Source of the DNA: Desulfospira sp963664655
Lineage (GTDB): Bacteria; Desulfobacterota; Desulfobacteria; Desulfobacterales; Desulfobacteraceae
NCBI GenBank assembly: GCA_963664655.2
Contig: CAXXHM010000001.1
Location: forward strand, 992,001-1,056,000
DNA length: 64,000 bases
Reading direction: 5' to 3'
The notes beneath the pieces are model-generated. The model saw only the letters and a program-made list of their open reading frames with translations, did no database searches and had not been told where the DNA came from. Positions 9,070-17,858 of the stretch are shown one piece after another. The translations under genes were made by a program, and so were the position numbers. Position 1 is the stretch's first letter. Each line of letters opens with the position of its first letter.

Positions 9070-9432
9070 GTTTGCTCTCCTGTTTCATATGATCGACTTT
9101 GTTGAACCCGGCTGCCCTGTTCCCGTGTTGTTGTTTTCCGGGCCCTCTCCTGACCCGTGATCTTGTGGGAAACTTTTAATTTTGAACAGGCCGGATAGAT
9201 ATCATTGTTTACTTTAGCATAAACCGGATACAGGTTAAATAATCTTTGGATAATAAATGAAAAACGGAGACCGGAAACGGGAGACGGTAGACCGGAATGC
9301 AAAACCCCTAAGGATACGCGATCCGGTCTAGCGGTCTCCTTCTCTCCGATTTCCGTTTTTTACATTATTGACTTGCCTTACCATCAGATATACCCTTCAT
9401 CTTTAAAAAAACACAACGCCAAAGGAAACCCA
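9070..9432. other. Intergenic region between gdhA and a MaoC-like gene
   Basis: 363 bp between divergent genes. The left half should contain the gdhA promoter (TTAACC-16-TAAAGT around 9225 is possible but weak). The right half is filled by the inverted GGAGACC-type repeat at 9259-9361. No RNA gene seen. Confidence 0.6.
9259..9361. repeat. Inverted repeat of GGAGACC-type heptamers, copy 1
   Basis: A 103-bp sequence that folds on itself: AAAAACGGAGACCGG on the left against GATTTCCGTTTTTT on the right, with AGACCGGAATGC and GATCCGGTCT closing the loop. The 41-nt core 9289-9329 recurs nearly unchanged at 20169-20209. Arms are degenerate tandem copies of a 7-nt unit GGAGACC/GGAAACG. Confidence 0.8.
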
Positions 9433-10356
9433 ATGGGAAAGGAAATTAAACTGACCCGGCCCCCGGGGATGGGATGGATTTTGATTAAAGGGCTGATTAA
9501 ATCCCTTTTCAGGCCCGGCACGGTGGATGACCCGTCCACGGTGGAAAAGGCGGTCTTTATTTTAAACCGCCAGGTGGCCCCCAAAGCATTAATCCATGAA
9601 TACCGGTCAGTATGCGGCTTTGGCCCGTCTCCCGGTCAGGCAGACCTTATCCCGGCATGTTTTATCCAGACCCTGTTTGTTCCGCTTCTGGGCAAGTATA
9701 TCACATCGGCCTGTTTTCCCATCAGCCCCCTGGGCCTGATCCATACCCTGCAGACCATTGAACAGCTAAGGCCCGTTGAAACCGGCACCCCCCTCGACCT
9801 GGCCTGCCGCCTTGAATCCATGGTCAAAACGGACAAGGGGACGGTCTCAACCTTCAGCCTGACGGCGGCCACAACAGATGGACCGGTCTGGACCGGGGAA
9901 GCCCGGTTTCTCAGCCGGAACAAAACCAGATCCAGGAAGACCCCAGCCCAGGACCACCCCCTGCCCATACAGGAGACCATTATGGTTCCCAAAGACACCG
10001 GCCGGCGGTATGCAGGGGTATCCGGGGATATCAACCCCCATCACCTGTGGCCGTTTGCGGCAAAGCGCTTAGGATTTAAACGGGCCATTGCCCATGGCAT
10101 GTGGAGCCTGGCCCGGGCCACGGCAAGCCTTGAGCAAGCGGTTGATCCGGGGCAGCCGCTCAAGCTTACCGCCGTCTTTAAACTGCCCGTATTTCTGCCG
10201 GGCCGGGTCACCCTGGGATATGAGCCACTTAAGGCCCCGGAAGATTCCCTGCAAAAAGAAGGGCCAGCATCTTCACCAACCCGTGGGCTGTCCTTTGAAC
10301 TCAGGGATGCCCAAGACGGGCGTCCCCACCTTAAAGGGGTTCTGGTTTCCGTTTAA
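9433..10356 (+). CDS. MaoC-like (hot-dog) dehydratase/hydratase
   Basis: 307 residues from the ATG at 9433 (AAAGGA eight bases before). The C-terminal half has the hydratase-2 motif, SGDINPHH near residue 200, with the Asp and His five residues apart as in (R)-specific enoyl-CoA hydratases, then GFKRAIAHGMWSLARA, the usual MaoC continuation. The N-terminal half is a likely second, degenerate hot-dog fold. Such proteins hydrate enoyl-CoA or act in lipid metabolism. Preceded by a repeat hairpin; nothing nearby indicates the pathway. Confidence 0.82.
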   Translation: MGKEIKLTRPPGMGWILIKGLIKSLFRPGTVDDPSTVEKAVFILNRQVAPKALIHEYRSVCGFGPSPGQADLIPACFIQTLFVPLLGKYITSACFPISPLGLIHTLQTIEQLRPVETGTPLDLACRLESMVKTDKGTVSTFSLTAATTDGPVWTGEARFLSRNKTRSRKTPAQDHPLPIQETIMVPKDTGRRYAGVSGDINPHHLWPFAAKRLGFKRAIAHGMWSLARATASLEQAVDPGQPLKLTAVFKLPVFLPGRVTLGYEPLKAPEDSLQKEGPASSPTRGLSFELRDAQDGRPHLKGVLVSV

Positions 10357-10419
10357 AAAGCCGGTGAAATCTGTCTTTAAAATTTGATTTACCCCGGGAT
10401 TTGATGTTAAAAAAGCCCC

Positions 10420-11283
10420 ATGAAACCATTAAATCTTATATCATTTCACGGGGGGCATTCAGGCCAGTTCTGCAACCATGCAAAGGACAGCTTAGAGCAG
10501 ATTATCCAGGCGTATGTCCGCAAAGGCTTTACCACGGTGGGGATCAGCGAGCATATTCCCCATTTGGAAGACCGGTTCCTGTTTCCCGAAGAGGTTGAGG
10601 CCGGGTTAAGCGCACAGGATATCCGCAAGCGGTTTGAGCGGTATTTCCCCACGCTTGAGGACCTAAGCCGAAAATACGCCTCTCAAATCAGAATTTTTAA
10701 AGGCATGGAAACCGAGGTATGGCCGGGGTATGAAATCCAGGTCAGGGAGCTTGTCGAAAAATACAGGCCCGATTACATCATTGGCTCGGTCCATCACGTC
10801 AATGAGCAATGCTTTGACTATTCAAAGCCGGTTTACCAGGCCACGGCCCGGGAATGCGGCGGGATTGAACCGATGTATATCCAATATTTTGATCTTCAGT
10901 ATGAAATGATCCAAAAACTCAGGCCCGCCATTGTGGGCCATTTTGACCTGATCCGGATTTTTGATCCCGACTACCGGCAGCGGGTTCTTTTGCCCGGGAT
11001 TCAGGAAAAAATTCAGCGCAACCTTTCCTTGATCAAAGAACTTAACCTTGCCATGGACTTAAACCTTCGGCCCCTGTCAAGGGGAGAAGACGAACCCTAC
11101 CCCACCCGGTCTATATTGGAACAGATCCGGGCAGCCGGTATTCCCATGGTTCCCGGGGATGACGCCCATTCGGCCGAACAGGCCGGAGGACATGTGGCAC
11201 AGGCCATTGATCTTCTGAAGGCCATGGGATTTGATACAAGCTGGCCCATTGAGGCCAAAGTTAGAAGCTTTAAAAAGGAGTAA
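10420..11283 (+). CDS. PHP-domain phosphatase, HisJ-like
   Basis: 287 residues with PHP metal-binding motifs: FHGGHSGQFCNHA at the N-terminus, GISEHIPH (about 44-51), KGMETEVWPG, GSVHHVN, VGHFDLIR and the C-terminal PGDDAHS. This set matches the HisJ/HisK-type histidinol-phosphate phosphatases. There are no other his genes nearby, so the substrate could be another phosphoester. It begins a plus-strand run with dtd and trmJ. Confidence 0.85.
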   Translation: MKPLNLISFHGGHSGQFCNHAKDSLEQIIQAYVRKGFTTVGISEHIPHLEDRFLFPEEVEAGLSAQDIRKRFERYFPTLEDLSRKYASQIRIFKGMETEVWPGYEIQVRELVEKYRPDYIIGSVHHVNEQCFDYSKPVYQATARECGGIEPMYIQYFDLQYEMIQKLRPAIVGHFDLIRIFDPDYRQRVLLPGIQEKIQRNLSLIKELNLAMDLNLRPLSRGEDEPYPTRSILEQIRAAGIPMVPGDDAHSAEQAGGHVAQAIDLLKAMGFDTSWPIEAKVRSFKKE

Positions 11284-11290
11284 TCGAATT

Positions 11291-11737
11291 TTGAAAGCAG
11301 TGGTCCAGCGGGTCACCCGGGCAGGGGTTGAGGTGGATGGAGACACCATTTCAACTATTGGAAACGGTCTTTTGGTCCTTTTGGGGGCCCAGAAGGGAGA
11401 CACCACAAAGGATGCGGATTTTCTGGCGGATAAAATCATTCATTTAAGGATTTTCGAAGATGACCAGGGAAAAATGAACCGGTCTCTTCTGGACGTGGGA
11501 GGGCAGCTGCTGGTGGTCTCTCAATTTACCCTGCTCGGGGACTGCAGAAAAGGGCGGCGTCCGTCCTTTGTGGCGGCTGAAGCCCCGGACCTTGCCAAAG
11601 ACCTTTACGAATATTTCATGGAACAGACCCAAAAAGCCGGTGTGGCTACCTTCCCTGGAAAATTCCAGGCCTTGATGTCGGTTTCCCTGGTCAACCACGG
11701 ACCGGTCACCCTGATCCTGGACACGCAAAACAAATGA
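11291..11737 (+). CDS. dtd: D-aminoacyl-tRNA deacylase
   Basis: 148 residues from a TTG start at 11291, chosen because the translation then begins (M)KAVVQRV exactly as the Dtd family does and GGAG lies upstream. It has SQFTLLGDCRKGRRPSF and the NHGPVT motif that forms the chiral proofreading pocket. Dtd removes D-amino acids wrongly attached to tRNA. It overlaps trmJ by the four bases ATGA. Confidence 0.94.
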   Translation: MKAVVQRVTRAGVEVDGDTISTIGNGLLVLLGAQKGDTTKDADFLADKIIHLRIFEDDQGKMNRSLLDVGGQLLVVSQFTLLGDCRKGRRPSFVAAEAPDLAKDLYEYFMEQTQKAGVATFPGKFQALMSVSLVNHGPVTLILDTQNK

Positions 11738-12474
11738 AACCGGAAAATCTAACCATCATCCTGGTGGCCCCCCAGGGCCCCATCAACATCGGCAGCGTAT
11801 GCCGGGCCATGATGAACTTCGGGTTCAGCCGCCTTCGGCTGGTGACCCCGTGCAAAGAATACATGGGGCTTGAAGCCAAAAAAATGGCCCTTTCCGCATT
11901 CAGCGTTCTGGAATTGGCTCAGGTTTTTGATGATCTGCCAGGGGCCCTCCACGATATCCACATGGCCTTTGGCACCACCCGCCGGTTCGGAAAATACCGG
12001 AAAAACTTTTTTACCCCGGCCACGGCCGCCCAAAAAATCAATGAAACCCCGGATGATATCCGGTGCGCCCTGGTCATGGGGCCTGAAGATACCGGGCTTG
12101 AAACCCGGGACCTGGACCTGTGCCAGCATTTTATTACCATTCCCACCCATGACGGTTATCCGTCCATGAACTTAAGCCATGCCCTGTCCGTACTGCTTTA
12201 CGAGGTCTCTTTGAAAACCGATGTGGTCAGGGATTTTTCTGACCCGGCCCCCAAAAAACAGGCCACGGGGACAGAAATGGAATCCATGTTTGCCCACATG
12301 CGGGAGACCCTGCTTTCTATTGATTACCTGGACCCCCAGAACCCGGATCACCTGTTGCGAACCTTCAGGAGGATATTCGGAGCAGCCGGGTTAACCTCAA
12401 GAGATGTCCGGATTATCCGGGGGCTCATGAGCCGGATCGACTGGACCGAAGACCAGCGAAGGAAAAATTCATAG
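11734..12474 (+). CDS. trmJ: SPOUT tRNA 2'-O-methyltransferase (TrmJ-type)
   Basis: 246 residues: N-terminal SPOUT fold with INIGSVCRAMMNFGF, VMGPEDTGL and IPTHDGYPSMNLSHA, the three motifs of the TrmH/TrmJ branch, and a C-terminal extension (about 165-246) with the FRRIFGRAGL-like stretch of TrmJ (here RRIFGAAGLTSRDVRIIRG). TrmJ methylates the 2'-O of nucleotide 32 in tRNA using SAM. Coupled to dtd by ATGA overlap, giving a small tRNA-quality unit. Confidence 0.92.
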   Translation: MKPENLTIILVAPQGPINIGSVCRAMMNFGFSRLRLVTPCKEYMGLEAKKMALSAFSVLELAQVFDDLPGALHDIHMAFGTTRRFGKYRKNFFTPATAAQKINETPDDIRCALVMGPEDTGLETRDLDLCQHFITIPTHDGYPSMNLSHALSVLLYEVSLKTDVVRDFSDPAPKKQATGTEMESMFAHMRETLLSIDYLDPQNPDHLLRTFRRIFGAAGLTSRDVRIIRGLMSRIDWTEDQRRKNS

Positions 12475-12499
12475 CCTAACCCCGGCCGATGGGGGTGCA

Positions 12500-12802
12500 C
12501 TATTGGGGTGCACAAAAAGCGGCCACGGCCGCCCGTTTAATTTCAACGGTTTCCCATACCTTTCCTGTGACATAAGGCTCACTGTCCAGCCACTGGCTTT
12601 TCAAGGCCTGTTCTGATTCAAAATCACAGACAATCATGGAACCGCACATGTCACCCTGATCGTCTAAAATGGCGGCCGCATAGAGCCACTTCCCGGATTC
12701 CTTCATTTTTTTTGCGGTTTCAAGGTGCGCCTGTCTGACGGCCATGCGCCGGTCTAAGGCACCGGCATCGGTGCCGTCGGTCCCAGTAACAATAAACTGC
12801 AT
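12500..12802 (-). CDS. YciI-like protein
   Basis: 100 residues from the ATG at 12802 with AGGAGA seven bases upstream; a longer frame would start within a repeat. It has the small alpha/beta YciI fold pattern: MQFIVTGTDGTD, RRMAVRQAHLETAKKMKESG, and FESEQALKSQWLDSEPYV. YciI-family members are small, mostly dimeric enzymes or stress proteins; no role can be given. Convergent with trmJ 25 bases away. Confidence 0.8.
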   Translation of the reverse strand: MQFIVTGTDGTDAGALDRRMAVRQAHLETAKKMKESGKWLYAAAILDDQGDMCGSMIVCDFESEQALKSQWLDSEPYVTGKVWETVEIKRAAVAAFCAPQ

Positions 12803-12819
12803 AAATCTTCTCCTGCTCA

Positions 12820-12875
12820 GTGTTTGAACGAAAAACCATCCTGCCGCGTTGCACAAAAACAGCTTACTGCGTTTC
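12820..12875 (+). repeat. Half copy of the 7591-7717 element
   Basis: GTGTTTGAACGAAAA followed by CATCCTGCCGCGTTGCA matches the right arm (reverse complement) of the 127-bp hairpin, but the opposite arm is missing. It lies just upstream of the YciI gene. Confidence 0.65.
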
Positions 12876-12921
12876 GTATATCCCATTTAAATCCTGGTAT
12901 CAATATGGATCTTATGGATCA

Positions 12922-12948
12922 TGCCGGGCAATGGCAGGTGGCCCGGCA
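12922..12948. terminator. GC-rich hairpin downstream of livF
   Basis: TGCCGGGC (12922-12929) and GCCCGGCA (12941-12948) form a perfect 8-bp stem with an 11-nt loop about 80 bases after the livF stop. There is no U-tract, so termination is only a suggestion. Confidence 0.4.
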
Positions 12949-13024
12949 CATATGCCAGTCCAGGCAAATACGGTTTCAACCCCGATTGTTGCAATTTTTG
13001 ACAATTCTCCACTCCGGCAAAAAT

Positions 13025-13747
13025 CTAAACCGATAAATGGGATTGAACGATTTCAGGATTATCCTCAAGCTGCCGGGTGGTCAGGTTGTTGACAATTTCT
13101 CCCCGGGTGTCCATAAGATAGTGGCGCCCTGCGACCTCGAGCGCCATTTGGTAATTTTGCTCGACAACCAAAAGGGTGATGCCCGATTGGACACAGAATT
13201 TCAAAACCACATCGGTAATGGTCTGGACCAGGATCGGGGACAGACCCTGTGAGGGCTCGTCCAATATAATGATCCGGGGATTGCTGATCAGTGCCCTGCC
13301 AATGGCCAGCATCTGCTGCTGACCACCGCTTAAGGTGGCACCGTCCTGATTGGCTCTGTCGGCCAGAACTGGAAAATATTCGCACACTTTTTCATATGTC
13401 CAGGCATTGTTACCATCTGCTGGTCTTTCGGCCAGGCGAAGGTTTTCCTCAACACTCAATCCCGGAAAAATGTGGCGTTCTGCCGGCACATAGGCCACCC
13501 CGAGCTTAGAGACTTTGTGGGGCTGCCAACAGGTGGTTTGCCGTCCGTCAATAAATATGCTGCCGGACCGGGGCGGGGTCAGGCCCATAATGGATCTTAA
13601 AGTTGTGGTTTTCCCAACACCGTTGCGCCCGATAATTGAGACGGCTTCCTGCTCGTACACGTACATGGAAAGCCCCTGGATAATGTGGCTTTCCCCGTAA
13701 TAGGTCTGCATATCCTCAATTTCAAGGATCTTATGCCGCTTTTCCAA
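13025..13747 (-). CDS. livF: Branched-chain amino acid ABC importer ATPase LivF
   Basis: 240 residues from a TTG start at 13747 preceded by GAGAGG; longer frames run through livG. It has Walker A GRNGVGKTT, signature LSGGQQQM, Walker B RIIILDEPSQGL and the H-loop VVEQN. This is the smaller of the two ATPases of the LivFGHMK system, which imports branched-chain or related amino acids. It overlaps livG by 17 nt and closes the operon. Confidence 0.93.
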   Translation of the reverse strand: MEKRHKILEIEDMQTYYGESHIIQGLSMYVYEQEAVSIIGRNGVGKTTTLRSIMGLTPPRSGSIFIDGRQTTCWQPHKVSKLGVAYVPAERHIFPGLSVEENLRLAERPADGNNAWTYEKVCEYFPVLADRANQDGATLSGGQQQMLAIGRALISNPRIIILDEPSQGLSPILVQTITDVVLKFCVQSGITLLVVEQNYQMALEVAGRHYLMDTRGEIVNNLTTRQLEDNPEIVQSHLSV

Positions 13748-14477
13748 GATATGCCTCTCTGACCTGCTGATTGCTGCGAATTTCCCGGGGCGTCCCTTCT
13801 GAAATGATGCAGCCGTCCTGGAGGACCGTGATCCGGTCTGAAATCCGCATGACCATATCCATATCGTGCTCCACCAGGACAATGCTGATATCATCGGCCA
13901 AATCTTTGATCAAGTCTGCGATATGATGGGTTTCCGAAGGCGACATGCCGGCTGTGGGTTCATCAAGAAACAGAACCTTGGGGTCTGAGGCCAGGGCAAT
14001 GGCGACCTCGAGCACCCGCTGATCCCCATAGGCCAGGTTTTTGGCCGGCAGGCCGGCCATTTTCTCCAGCCCCAGACGTTCCAGCATGGCCCATGTATCT
14101 TTAATGACCGATTTTAATTTTTGCTTTAAGGAAAATATGCGAAAAGAGCCCCCGACTCTGGCCTGCCTGGCAATTCTCAAGTTTTCAAATACACTCAGGT
14201 TCTCAAACAGGCTGTTGATCTGGAAGGTCCGGCAGATCCCCATCTTAACCAGCTCATGAGGGGGCGTGTGGGTAATGTCTTTTCCCTTATAAAAAATCCT
14301 TCCGGAGCTGGCCCCGATTTTTCCGGTGACAAGATTAATAAACGTGGTCTTTCCGGCACCGTTGGGACCGATAATCGAGGTTAATCCATTGTCGTCAACA
14401 TTGAAACAAACATCGTTGGTTGCCATAATGCCGCCGAATTGGCAGCATAAATTCTGTGTACAGAGTAAACCTCTCAT
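13731..14477 (-). CDS. livG: Branched-chain amino acid ABC importer ATPase LivG
   Basis: 248 residues from the ATG at 14477 (AAGGGA upstream). Walker A GPNGAGKTT, LivG-type signature LAYGDQRVLEVA, Walker B VLFLDEPTAGM and VEHDMDMVM are present, with the conserved ICRTFQI Q-loop. Starts two bases after the livM stop. The partner of LivF on the cytoplasmic face of the LivHM permease. Confidence 0.94.
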   Translation of the reverse strand: MRGLLCTQNLCCQFGGIMATNDVCFNVDDNGLTSIIGPNGAGKTTFINLVTGKIGASSGRIFYKGKDITHTPPHELVKMGICRTFQINSLFENLSVFENLRIARQARVGGSFRIFSLKQKLKSVIKDTWAMLERLGLEKMAGLPAKNLAYGDQRVLEVAIALASDPKVLFLDEPTAGMSPSETHHIADLIKDLADDISIVLVEHDMDMVMRISDRITVLQDGCIISEGTPREIRSNQQVREAYLGKAA

Positions 14478-14479
14478 TG

Positions 14480-15481
14480 TTATCCCTTTTTCAATCGTCT
14501 GATATGGCCGGTCAGGCCGGCAAACCCGGTCGGCAGGAACAGGACAAGAAAAATGACCACAAGCCCGAGAAAAATTTCCCAATGCTCCGTCATCGTACTG
14601 ATATAGTCCTGGATATAAATAAAGATGGCCGCACCGGCCAAAGGCCCCCAAAGCGACCCCAGGCCGCCCAAAAGGACCATCATAAGAACACCGGCCCCGG
14701 CAAAGGCGCTCATGGTGGACGGACCGATATACCCTTTATACAGGATAAACAAGGCCCCTGCGATACCGGCGAGCAGACAGGCCAGCATCCAGCCCAGCAG
14801 TTTGTATTTTTTAACATTGATCCCGATAAAGGCGGCCCGGCTCTCATTTTCTCGAATGGCCTCAAGCACCGCGCCAAAAGGAGAGTTGATGATTCTGCGG
14901 GTAAGAAAAAAACACAAGGTCACAATGGCCAGTGTAAACATGTAAATCACCAGCGGGTCCCCGGAATTTCCCATGGTAATGCCGAACAGGTTGATATCCG
15001 GATTGGGCATTCCCATCAATCCGTCATCCCCGCCGGTAACATCATACCATTTCCATACAATGGTATGAAACATCATGCCGAATGCCAAGGTCAGCAAGGC
15101 AAAGGACAGCCCCCCGGTCCTGACCTGGACCCACCCCACGGGCAGGGCCACAACACAGGTAAAGGCAATGCCGGCCAGACAGGCCAGCCAGAAGGATGCC
15201 GGGGATATATGGATTAAAAACAGTCCCACCACATAGGCACTGATGCCAAGATAAGCGTTGTGCATAAACGACAACAGGCCGGTATAACCCAGCAGCACAT
15301 CCAGGCTCATGGCCAGCAGCCCGTATATCATCATTTCAGTGATCAGGCTGATGTAAAACCGGTTTCCGGAAACAAAAGGAAATGCGGCCAGGCCGGAAAT
15401 AAGAAGAAGAATAAAAACAATTTTAACGGGATGACGCCCTGATCCGGTGCCGGGTATGGCTGTTGTTGCCTGCTTTTTCAT
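14480..15481 (-). CDS. livM: Branched-chain amino acid permease LivM
   Basis: 333 residues with about nine to ten hydrophobic segments and the LivM-type sequence LLGYTGLLSFMHNAYLGISA (about 63-82), ENESRAAFIGINVKKYK and GGLGSLWGPLAGA. One half of the membrane pore. Its ATG overlaps the livH stop by four bases. Confidence 0.94.
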   Translation of the reverse strand: MKKQATTAIPGTGSGRHPVKIVFILLLISGLAAFPFVSGNRFYISLITEMMIYGLLAMSLDVLLGYTGLLSFMHNAYLGISAYVVGLFLIHISPASFWLACLAGIAFTCVVALPVGWVQVRTGGLSFALLTLAFGMMFHTIVWKWYDVTGGDDGLMGMPNPDINLFGITMGNSGDPLVIYMFTLAIVTLCFFLTRRIINSPFGAVLEAIRENESRAAFIGINVKKYKLLGWMLACLLAGIAGALFILYKGYIGPSTMSAFAGAGVLMMVLLGGLGSLWGPLAGAAIFIYIQDYISTMTEHWEIFLGLVVIFLVLFLPTGFAGLTGHIRRLKKG

Positions 15482-16356
15482 TCAAACTTCCCCTCTCCAA
15501 GAAGCCCCCGGGGCATGAAGGCAAGGATCACTGCCATGAGAATGTAAACGATGACCATTGCAAGATCTGTGATAAAAAATTCAGCCAGCGTCTGGACGGC
15601 ACCGATGAGTAACGCAGCAATGACGGCACCGCGAAGGCTGCCAAGACCGCCGATAACAATGACCACAAAGGAACTGATCAGCATTTCCCCGCCCATGAGC
15701 GGATCAATGGTGGTCAACGGGCCTGCAATAATCCCTGCGAGGCCTGCCATGACGCATCCAAGGACCAATGCCCCCATATGCACATAGCGCATGTTGACCC
15801 CCAGACAGGAGACCATTTCCGGGATTGTACTCGATGCCCTGAGAATAATACCGACTTTGGTTTTGTTCAAAAACAGCATTAATGCGCCCATGATGAGTAT
15901 GATCAGCAGCAGCGTTATCAGCCTGAAAACCGGGTAGTCCGTACCGAGTATGGGCAACGTGCCCTGCATGAATTGAGGCAGCTCAATAAAACGGGGTTTG
16001 TTCCCCCAGATATACTTGATCGAACCGTCAAGAAAAAACATCAGTCCATAGGTCAGAATCAAGGTGTATACCATGGATCTTTTTCGCATGGGGGCAATAA
16101 TGGCCCGTTCGATGATCAGCCCGATCCCCCCCACAATGAGAGGCGCAATCAAAAGTGCGGCAAAAAAATTCACCCCCGATGCCGTGAGTGTAAACCCGGT
16201 GTAAGCGCCCACGGCGTACAAGGCGCCGTGGGCCATATTCATTATACGGCTTAAGCCGTAAATAATGTTTAAACCGATGGCTACTATGAGAAACACACCG
16301 CCAAGAACAAGGCTGTTCAAAGTAATATCGACTATAATCCCCAGTGTTCCGCTCAT
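15478..16356 (-). CDS. livH: Branched-chain amino acid permease LivH
   Basis: 292 residues, highly hydrophobic, with the LivH signatures IYGLSRIMNMAHGALYAVGA (about 33-52), IPEMVSCLGVN and VVIGGLGSLRGAV. The other permease half. 53 bases separate it from livK upstream. Confidence 0.94.
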   Translation of the reverse strand: MSGTLGIIVDITLNSLVLGGVFLIVAIGLNIIYGLSRIMNMAHGALYAVGAYTGFTLTASGVNFFAALLIAPLIVGGIGLIIERAIIAPMRKRSMVYTLILTYGLMFFLDGSIKYIWGNKPRFIELPQFMQGTLPILGTDYPVFRLITLLLIILIMGALMLFLNKTKVGIILRASSTIPEMVSCLGVNMRYVHMGALVLGCVMAGLAGIIAGPLTTIDPLMGGEMLISSFVVIVIGGLGSLRGAVIAALLIGAVQTLAEFFITDLAMVIVYILMAVILAFMPRGLLGEGKFE

Positions 16357-16409
16357 AATTTAAAGTCACCCGTTAGTTGTGTTGTCATGAAAATATGAGG
16401 GTGGGCCGC

Positions 16410-17597
16410 CTACTCAGGCGGGCCAAGCTCAGCTGCCGGAAATGTATGCAGCACTTTCATATATACCGTGGCATTAAACGGATTGTCCGGCGCGGCCATG
16501 GTTTCCGTCAAAACGGCATCATTGCGCATGCAGTTGTCTTTCGCGCTAATCCTTACTGTACCGTAGGGTCCGTCGTAACTGATTCCCTTGAGGGCCGACG
16601 CAATGGCCTTGGCATCCGTACTCCCGGCTTTGTCAATGGCGTTAAACAGGTTCATGGCCCCCACATAGCTGTGAACCGCCGCATCCGAGGGGATGGTTTT
16701 AAATTCGTTCCAGAACCGCATCTCCCAGTCGTCCGAGGCCGGGGTGTTGACATTCCAGGACCAGTCCGATACACCAAAAATACCATGGCAGGCCGTTCCG
16801 CCGGCTTCCAGTTCCAGGGGGCCGGGGGCTGCGGCGGAAACCAGTTTCACTTTGCCCTGCAGACCGAAATCAAACGCCTGTTTGGCAAAAACCGGAATCA
16901 CGTTGGTAATGAATGCCATGTATACGCCGTCTGCTCCGGACGCCTTGATCTTACTGATATAAGATGACCAGTCCTTTGTCTTGATGGGGGCTTTGTCATA
17001 TTTTTCGTTATAAATTTTAATCCCATTCTGTTTGGCCAGCGCGATAAATCTTTCTCCGGCATCATGTCCCCAGGAATAATCGTGGACAAGGACGTAATAG
17101 GTCCGGTCTTTCAGGTCGGATCGTGAAAGGATTCCCTTGATATTGCCGACGGCGGTCTGGTCATTGGCCAACTGTCCGGATCTGAAAACCATGGGATGCA
17201 GGCCATACAGTTTAGTGGTCATGACATGAGTGCTTAAAAAGGGGACATTGAGCTTGTCAATGTTTTTGGCAAGGGCAAGGCCCACACCACTGGATAAAAC
17301 ACCGATCAATGCCTTGCAGTCATCTTTGTAAACCAGCTTTTCCGCCTTTGAAACCGCAATGGGTGGTTTCACCTGGGTATCTTCCACCAGCAGCTTAATG
17401 GGTTTTCCAAGGACCGTTCCTTTTTCCCGGGCAGCCATTTCAATGCCGTACTTCATTTCCAGTCCGCCCTGGGCGGCTATTCCGGTAAGGGGTACCAGCA
17501 CCCCGATGTTAACAGGCTTTTCTGCACACACGGAATAGGGTGAAAGGAACATTACAGCGATCATTATACCCAATGAAACAATGATTAATCTTTTCAT
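16410..17597 (-). CDS. livK: Periplasmic branched-chain amino acid binding protein LivK
   Basis: 395 residues from the ATG at 17597 (GAGAGGTGGAG before it; a GTG two codons earlier is possible). A signal peptide (KRLIIVSLGIMIAVMFLSP...CAEK) precedes the receptor fold opening VNIGVLVPLTGIAAQGG, the type-I periplasmic binding protein start. It would capture the amino acid for LivHMGF. First gene of the operon; a possible sigma-54 promoter lies about 70 bases upstream. Confidence 0.92.
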   Translation of the reverse strand: MKRLIIVSLGIMIAVMFLSPYSVCAEKPVNIGVLVPLTGIAAQGGLEMKYGIEMAAREKGTVLGKPIKLLVEDTQVKPPIAVSKAEKLVYKDDCKALIGVLSSGVGLALAKNIDKLNVPFLSTHVMTTKLYGLHPMVFRSGQLANDQTAVGNIKGILSRSDLKDRTYYVLVHDYSWGHDAGERFIALAKQNGIKIYNEKYDKAPIKTKDWSSYISKIKASGADGVYMAFITNVIPVFAKQAFDFGLQGKVKLVSAAAPGPLELEAGGTACHGIFGVSDWSWNVNTPASDDWEMRFWNEFKTIPSDAAVHSYVGAMNLFNAIDKAGSTDAKAIASALKGISYDGPYGTVRISAKDNCMRNDAVLTETMAAPDNPFNATVYMKVLHTFPAAELGPPE

Positions 17598-17667
17598 CTC
17601 CACCTCTCAATAATACACAGATAAGAAGTTATTTTTTGCCAAGCCAAGGTATCGCATAAATTGAAAA

Positions 17668-17683
17668 TGCAACTCCCGCACCG
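17668..17683 (-). promoter_or_regulatory. Candidate sigma-54 promoter for livKHMGF
   Basis: On the minus strand CGGTGCGGGAGTTGCA has GG and GC separated by exactly 10 bases and a good -12 box (TTGCA), but the -24 box (CGGTGC) differs from TGGCAC. It would give a leader of about 55-60 bases before livK. Confidence 0.35.
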
Positions 17684-17785
17684 TTTAAAAGGCAGTGTTT
17701 ATTTGGCCCCCTCCCGGTAAAACAGTTTGGCAAAAATGAAATGTCCGGCAACGGTGGCACAGGGGGTGCCGGCTGCGCGAACGCC

Positions 17786-17843
17786 CCTGGGACCGACAGT
17801 GTAACCACCGGTCCCAGGACTAAAGACGTTACGGAAACGTCTT
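17786..17843. terminator. Two hairpins after the methyltransferase gene
   Basis: CCTGGGACC (17786-17794) pairs perfectly with GGTCCCAGG (17810-17818), and AAGACGTT (17823-17830) with AACGTCTT (17836-17843). They lie between the methyltransferase stop and the liv operon promoter region and could isolate the two units. No clear U-run. Confidence 0.5.
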
Positions 17844-17858
17844 GTTCAGGCGAGAGGT

